This document shows, piece by piece, positions 62,344 to 64,000 of a stretch of DNA of 64,000 bases (positions are counted from its first letter, which is position 1; every line of letters begins with the position of its first letter). Both the position numbers and the translations under genes were made by a program. Source of the stretch: Phytoactinopolyspora mesophila (GTDB lineage Bacteria > Actinomycetota > Actinomycetes > Jiangellales > Jiangellaceae); assembly GCF_010122465.1 (NCBI RefSeq), contig NZ_WLZY01000001.1, positions 1,273,010 to 1,337,009 of the forward strand, written 5' to 3'. The notes under the pieces were generated by a model. The model did not search any database, was not told the DNA's origin, and worked only from the letters and a program-made list of their open reading frames with translations.

Positions 62344-63900
62344 CTACGCGGCCGGCACGCTACGGCGACGCCGGCGCAGCACAACAAGCGCTTGCGTCGC
62401 CGCGTAAGCCACCAGCAGCGCCCCAATCAGGCTGGTCGTGTGCACAGCCGAAGTGAACGACACGTCGGCCGCCGCCTTGAGAGCCGACCCGACCTCGCCG
62501 CTCAGGTCGCCCGAGACGTGCAACGCGCCGCCCAGGGTCTGTCGTGCCTCATGCATCAGGTTGTCCGACACTCCAGGCACGTTGGCCAGTCCGGAGGCGT
62601 AGAGCGTGGTGACAATGGTGCCGAGGATGGCCGTGCCCATCGCTGCGCCCACTTCGTAGGCCGTCTCCGAGATCGCCGACGCCGCGCCCGCCTTCTCCGG
62701 GCGCACGGCCGTCATGATCGTGTTGTTGGTGATGGTGTTCGACGCGCCGACGCCGGCGCCCACCAGGGTAAAGCCGACAGCCAGCAGCCAGCCGCCGGCG
62801 TCGGATCCGGTGGGAAGCTGGGTCATCAGCGCGTACCCGGACGCGACGATCATCAGCGCCGCGAAGATCAGTGGCCCGATGCTGAAGCGGCGCATGAGCC
62901 GGACGACGAACAACCCGGTGAAGATGGCCAACGTCAGCCCGGGCACCAGCACCAGGGCGGCCCGCATCGGGCTGAGCCCGACCACGATCTGCAGGTACTG
63001 GGTGATGAAGAACAGCGCGCCGATGAAGGCGATCATCGTCAGCATGTTCGTGACGACGGACACGCTGAACCCACGGTTGGCGAACAGTTCCAGGTCCAAT
63101 AGCGGATTGGTCAAGACGCGCTGCCGGCGCACGAACGCCACGCCGAAGCCGATCCCCGCCACGAGAGCCGCCAGCGCCGTGATGCTGAATCCATGCGACG
63201 CCATGGTCTTGATCCCGTACACCGCCGACAACATGGCCACCAGCGACAATCCGGCGCTCATGAGGTCGTAGCGCCCCGGGTTCGGGTCCCGCGATTCCGG
63301 AACCAGGAACGGGGTCAGGCACAGCAGCACTACCATCACCGGCAGGTTGATCAGGAAGACCGAGCCCCACCAGAAATGCTCGAGCAACCAGCCGCCGATC
63401 ACCGGCCCCGCCGCCGAGCCGACGGAGAACATCGTCGCCCAGATCGCGATGGCCAGCGTCCGCTGCCGCTGATCGAGGAAGATGTTGCGCAGCAGCGAAA
63501 GTGTGGACGGCATCAGCGTCGCGCCGGCGAATCCGAGCAGGGCACGGGCGAAGATGAGCATCTCCGGCGACGTCGAGTACGCCGCGACCGCGGAGGCGAA
63601 TCCGAATCCGACGGCGCCGATGAGCAGCAGCCGGCGACGGCCGATGCGGTCCCCCAGCGTGCCCATGGTGACCAGGAGACCGGCCAGCATGAACGAGTAG
63701 ATGTCGACGATCCACAGCAGTTGGTTGCCGCTGGGCGCAAGCCCTTCGCTCAGATGCGGAACTGCGAAGCTCAACACCGTGGCGTCGACGGAAATTAGTA
63801 GTACAGGCAGCAACAGCACGCCCAGCGCAGTCCACTCCCGGCGCCCGGCGCGCTGTTCCGGCAGTCTCTCGACAGACCCGACCGACACGTCATCTCCCAT
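62344..63900 (-). CDS. MFS drug efflux transporter, DHA2 (EmrB/QacA-like) family
   Basis: A 518-residue, 14-helix exporter. LLPVLLISVDATVLSFAVPHLSEGLAPSG is helix 1 with the DHA2 motif D1, GTLGDRIGRRRLLLIGAVGFG is motif A, LLGFAGATLMPSTLSLLRNIF is motif B, and SVGSAAGPVIGGWLLEHFWWGSVFLINLP is motif C. It resembles SmvA/LfrA/QacA-type multidrug pumps. ATG at 63900. It is divergent from the start of a gene at 63992, with inverted-repeat operators between, suggesting control by a TetR-type repressor. Confidence 0.92.
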   Translation of the reverse strand: MGDDVSVGSVERLPEQRAGRREWTALGVLLLPVLLISVDATVLSFAVPHLSEGLAPSGNQLLWIVDIYSFMLAGLLVTMGTLGDRIGRRRLLLIGAVGFGFASAVAAYSTSPEMLIFARALLGFAGATLMPSTLSLLRNIFLDQRQRTLAIAIWATMFSVGSAAGPVIGGWLLEHFWWGSVFLINLPVMVVLLCLTPFLVPESRDPNPGRYDLMSAGLSLVAMLSAVYGIKTMASHGFSITALAALVAGIGFGVAFVRRQRVLTNPLLDLELFANRGFSVSVVTNMLTMIAFIGALFFITQYLQIVVGLSPMRAALVLVPGLTLAIFTGLFVVRLMRRFSIGPLIFAALMIVASGYALMTQLPTGSDAGGWLLAVGFTLVGAGVGASNTITNNTIMTAVRPEKAGAASAISETAYEVGAAMGTAILGTIVTTLYASGLANVPGVSDNLMHEARQTLGGALHVSGDLSGEVGSALKAAADVSFTSAVHTTSLIGALLVAYAATQALVVLRRRRRSVPAA

Positions 63901-63941
63901 GTCCGATAAGCGCCGGGCCCGCCACCGTCACGCTTGTACTA

Positions 63942-63978
63942 CCGCCCGGACGGATTCGTAACTGAACCGTCCAGACGG
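63942..63978. promoter_or_regulatory. probable repressor operators between efflux and regulator genes
   Basis: Two related palindromes, CCGCCCGGACGG (63942-63953) and CCGTCCAGACGG (63967-63978), are 25 bp apart centre to centre, followed by GGTATACT, a likely -10 for the rightward gene. This is the usual layout for a TetR-family repressor controlling itself and a divergent pump. Confidence 0.6.
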
Positions 63979-63991
63979 TATACTAACACGC

Positions 63992-64000
63992 ATGCCACGA
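63992..64000 (+). CDS. start of a gene cut by the window edge, probably the TetR-type regulator
   Basis: Only ATGCCACGA (Met-Pro-Arg) is visible. The assignment rests on the divergent efflux pump, the operators just upstream and the TATACT box 12 nt before. The product cannot be confirmed from three codons. Confidence 0.35.

Noticed and set aside
62326-63798. Plus-strand frames antisense to the DHA2 exporter
   Set aside because: They mirror the exporter codons (Arg/Gln/His-rich composition). The minus frame shows all DHA2 motifs.

Overview
The window is high-GC DNA from an actinomycete (Actinomycetota). The evidence is strong G/C third-position bias, several mycothiol-dependent maleylpyruvate isomerase-type (MDMPI/TIGR03086) genes, a DUF222-HNH endonuclease, a cluster of GNAT acetyltransferases and actinobacterial-style prpE, ald and xerD. 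The genus cannot be fixed from the sequence alone. No rRNA or tRNA gene was recognised.

Layout. 1-5.5 kb: small enzymes (truncated YCII and RibD-type genes, an MDMPI-family protein, a nucleotidyltransferase, DUF222-HNH, a nitrilase-family amidohydrolase, two GNATs). 5.7-9.6 kb: propionyl-CoA synthetase prpE, then a divergent NmrA-type oxidoreductase/HxlR regulator pair and a GNAT, with hairpin elements overlapping three stop codons. 9.7-20.3 kb: SDR, divergent LysR/MFS, GNATs, PNPOx-like, TIGR03086, AraC, SRPBCC, YceI, a pterin dehydratase-like/VOC fusion, a methyltransferase without a start codon, and a 2H phosphoesterase. 20.4-23.4 kb: xerD, ald and a NUDIX hydrolase.

23.5-40.5 kb is a complete type I-E CRISPR-Cas locus on the minus strand: cas3-cse1-cse2-cas7e-cas5e-cas6e-cas1-cas2, mostly with 4-nt overlaps. 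Array 1 (about 64 repeats) lies downstream of cas2 and array 2 (26 repeats, a different repeat variant) lies upstream of cas3. Both arrays read leftwards, with leaders on their right and decayed terminal repeats on their left. A 68-bp palindromic element, called Pal-A here, abuts the trailer of each array and also sits beyond the leader of array 2. One spacer is shared by both arrays.

40.5-48.2 kb: a hypothetical coiled-coil protein, then a ROK regulator-solute-binding protein-two permeases-two Gfo/Idh/MocA dehydrogenases operon for uptake and oxidation of a sugar or polyol. 48.2-61.5 kb is a mosaic accessory region: a zinc-ribbon hypothetical, a decayed formylglycine-generating-enzyme gene, a DegT aminotransferase/MDR dehydrogenase/Gfo dehydrogenase set, a cas5e fragment, a solitary repeat-like relic, a 992-aa STAND NTPase with an N-terminal nuclease-like domain (a candidate antiviral gene), a dimethylformamidase-beta-like protein fused to a propeller, DUF1905, and a decayed three-repeat CRISPR array. 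The right edge carries a DHA2-type efflux pump divergent from what looks like the start of its regulator gene.

Four families of short palindromic intergenic elements recur: Pal-A (7 copies), Pal-B (4), Pal-C (2) and Pal-D (4). The most promising leads are the STAND gene, the tie between Pal-A and CRISPR array ends, the shared spacer, and the remains of a second I-E locus.
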